A stretch of 7,461 nucleotides of DNA, from the NCBI GenBank assembly GCA_012841425.1, contig DUUR01000136.1:1-7461 (forward strand), in the 5' to 3' direction. The notes below the pieces were generated by a model. The model made no database searches, was not told where the DNA came from, and was given only the letters and a program-made list of their open reading frames with translations. Below are positions 5,991 through 7,461 of the stretch, piece after piece (position 1 is the first letter of the stretch; every line of letters starts with the position of its first letter). The stretch is from Bacteroidales bacterium (GTDB lineage Bacteria; Bacteroidota; Bacteroidia; Bacteroidales; Dysgonomonadaceae). The translations under genes were made by a program, and so were the position numbers.

Positions 5991-7430
5991 TTAAAGTTTT
6001 TTTCTTAAACGTGCTACAGGAATGTTTAATTGCTCTCTATATTTTGCAACCGTCCTGCGTGCTATTACATACCCTTTTTCGTTAAGTATCTTAGTTAACA
6101 GGTCGTCTGTCAGTGGTTTAGAGGGGTTTTCATTCTCTATGCTTTCCTTTAATATTATCTTCACTTCCCTCGAAGAAATATCTTCTCCATCGGTTGTTTG
6201 CATAGCTTCAGAAAAGAAGTACTTCAAAGGGTATATTCCCGTGCTTGTTTGTACATACTTACTATTACTTACACGCGATATAGTAGAGATGTCAAAGCCT
6301 GTTCTTTCGGCTACATCTTTCAAAATCATGGGCTTTAGCGTAGTCTCATCTTCTGTTAAGAAAAAATCGTATTGAATATTTACAATAGCCTCCATAGTAC
6401 TTTGCAGAGTGTTTTGCCTCTGCTTGACAGCATCTATAAACCATTTTGCAGAGTCAACTTTCTGCTTCATAAACAACATTGCCTGTTTGTCATCTGCAGA
6501 CATGCTTGTTTTATTTTCACTAAACCCTTTTATCATTTCAGAGAAATTGCGATTCAATTGCAGGCTAGGTATGTTGCTGTTGTTAAGTTGTATAGTTATG
6601 ATGTTATTATAATTATCTACAATAAAATCGGGAGTTATATTGTTCATAGCCGTTTGTATACTACCGCCAAGAGTGTTTCCTGGTTTGGGGTTTAACGAAA
6701 CTATCTCCTCAATTACATCTCTTAGGTCATCTTGAGAAATACCAATCTGTCGGATAATTTTATCATAATGCTTTTTTGTAAACTCATCAAAATACTCTTC
6801 AATAATTTTAATGGCCAAATCAGCTTCATAACCATGTTTTAGTCGCCTCAACTGTATAAGCAAACACTCTTGCAAATCTCTAGCACCAACACCAGCTGGA
6901 TCAAAATCTTGTATTTCATACAACATATCCTCCAATTGAAGAGGTGTAACATCCATTTGCTGCTGAAACAACAAATCATTAGATATAGACAATAAGTCTC
7001 GTTGCAAATAGCCGTTTTCGTCTATATTGCCTATGATATACTCGGCAATAATCTGCTTATTTTCATCTAAATCTAATAAACCTATCTGCTCTAATAAATA
7101 ATCGTGAAGCGATTTATCATCAAAGTAACTAAATTCAGTGAAATCAGGCTCACTCTTGCCCGAAGAGAAATTTAACCTATAATCAGGCACATCATCATCC
7201 GATAAATAATCACCCAATATAATTTCCTCTTGTGTGAGATTCTCAGGCGAGTCAGTGTCTTCGCTACTTAACTCAGTATCTGTTGTTTCAATAGCAGGGT
7301 TATCTTCAATCTCCTGTTTTATACGTTCTTCTATTTCTACATTATTCAGTTCAATAAGCTTAATTACCTGCATCTGAAGAGGTGAAAGCCTTTGTAACTG
7401 TTTAAGTTCCTGTTGCTGTTTTAAAGCCAT
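5991..7430 (-). CDS. rpoN: RNA polymerase sigma-54 factor
   Basis: RpoN directs RNA polymerase to -24/-12 promoters and needs an AAA+ enhancer-binding activator to open DNA. The 479 residues match the family length. Region I, the activator-interacting part, occupies residues 1 to about 48 and is rich in Gln and Leu (LKQQQELKQLQRLSPLQMQV). A very acidic linker follows (about 49-110), then the core-binding domain. A helix-turn-helix lies near 369-391 (DVAERTGFDISTISRVSNSK), followed by TSTGIYPLKYFF (395-406), a typical sigma-54 segment. The C-terminus carries the complete RpoN box ARRTVAKYRE at 457-466, which reads the -24 element. The ATG at 7428-7430 gives a complete region I. Only 31 bases precede it in the window, so its promoter or an upstream operon partner lies outside. 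No activator gene is present here. Confidence 0.98.
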   Translation of the reverse strand: MALKQQQELKQLQRLSPLQMQVIKLIELNNVEIEERIKQEIEDNPAIETTDTELSSEDTDSPENLTQEEIILGDYLSDDDVPDYRLNFSSGKSEPDFTEFSYFDDKSLHDYLLEQIGLLDLDENKQIIAEYIIGNIDENGYLQRDLLSISNDLLFQQQMDVTPLQLEDMLYEIQDFDPAGVGARDLQECLLIQLRRLKHGYEADLAIKIIEEYFDEFTKKHYDKIIRQIGISQDDLRDVIEEIVSLNPKPGNTLGGSIQTAMNNITPDFIVDNYNNIITIQLNNSNIPSLQLNRNFSEMIKGFSENKTSMSADDKQAMLFMKQKVDSAKWFIDAVKQRQNTLQSTMEAIVNIQYDFFLTEDETTLKPMILKDVAERTGFDISTISRVSNSKYVQTSTGIYPLKYFFSEAMQTTDGEDISSREVKIILKESIENENPSKPLTDDLLTKILNEKGYVIARRTVAKYREQLNIPVARLRKKL

Positions 7431-7461
7431 TTACAATATATATATCATTATGTCAGCAAAG

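Noticed and set aside
6022..6695. Plus-strand open frames of 117 and 107 codons inside rpoN
   Set aside because: They are antisense to the sigma-54 DNA-binding and core-binding regions, with no start context and no recognisable domain.
7433..7460. TTTG and TATATTG on the minus strand just before rpoN as a promoter
   Set aside because: The two elements are only 16 bases apart and the -7 word lies three bases from the ATG, which would put the transcription start inside the gene.
7431..7461. Traces of a further gene at the right edge: a minus-strand frame reading FADIMIYIL and TAA directly before the rpoN ATG, or a plus-strand ATG at 7450 reading MSAK
   Set aside because: Both are under 11 codons and contradict each other in orientation. 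Nothing in 31 bases allows a choice, and I recognise neither end.

Overview
The window comes from an AT-rich Bacteroidota chromosome, most likely Bacteroidales. The evidence is the block rpoN, PAP2-like membrane protein, gcvH, purE in one orientation, the close match of the PurE, GcvH and RpoN sequences to what I recall of Bacteroides-type proteins, a lipoprotein-type dipeptidyl peptidase III with an HECLGH zinc motif, lipoproteins with acidic residues after the acylated cysteine, and no clear Shine-Dalgarno sequences. The genus cannot be fixed from this window.

Layout. On the plus strand at the left edge (1-662) lie the last codons of one small protein and then a complete small lipoprotein with nearly the same C-terminus, so this is the end of a tandem array of paralogues of unknown function. 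They converge on folC (717-2003, minus strand), which stands alone. A 326-base gap (2004-2329) holds the 3' untranslated region of the next transcript, a clear minus-strand hairpin terminator, and presumably the folC promoter.

The rest (2330-7430) is one compact minus-strand gene cluster read from right to left: rpoN (sigma-54), a six- or seven-helix PAP2-like membrane protein, gcvH (lipoyl carrier of glycine cleavage), purE (purine synthesis) and a lipoprotein dipeptidyl peptidase III. Junctions are 9 to 11 bases, except for 71 bases in front of gcvH, where an internal promoter could sit. The terminator at 2151-2187 closes the unit.

How the genes relate: GcvH feeds one-carbon units into the tetrahydrofolate pool, FolC adds the polyglutamate tail that keeps folates in the cell, and PurE acts in the purine pathway that consumes formyl-folate. 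These three are metabolically linked even though folC is transcribed separately. RpoN, the PAP2-like protein and the peptidase have no evident biochemical tie to them. I see no mobile element, CRISPR array, RNA gene or defence system. Most of the window is ordinary core genome. The points worth a second look are the lipoprotein array, the altered PAP2 active-site motifs, and the exported peptidase placed at the end of a housekeeping operon.
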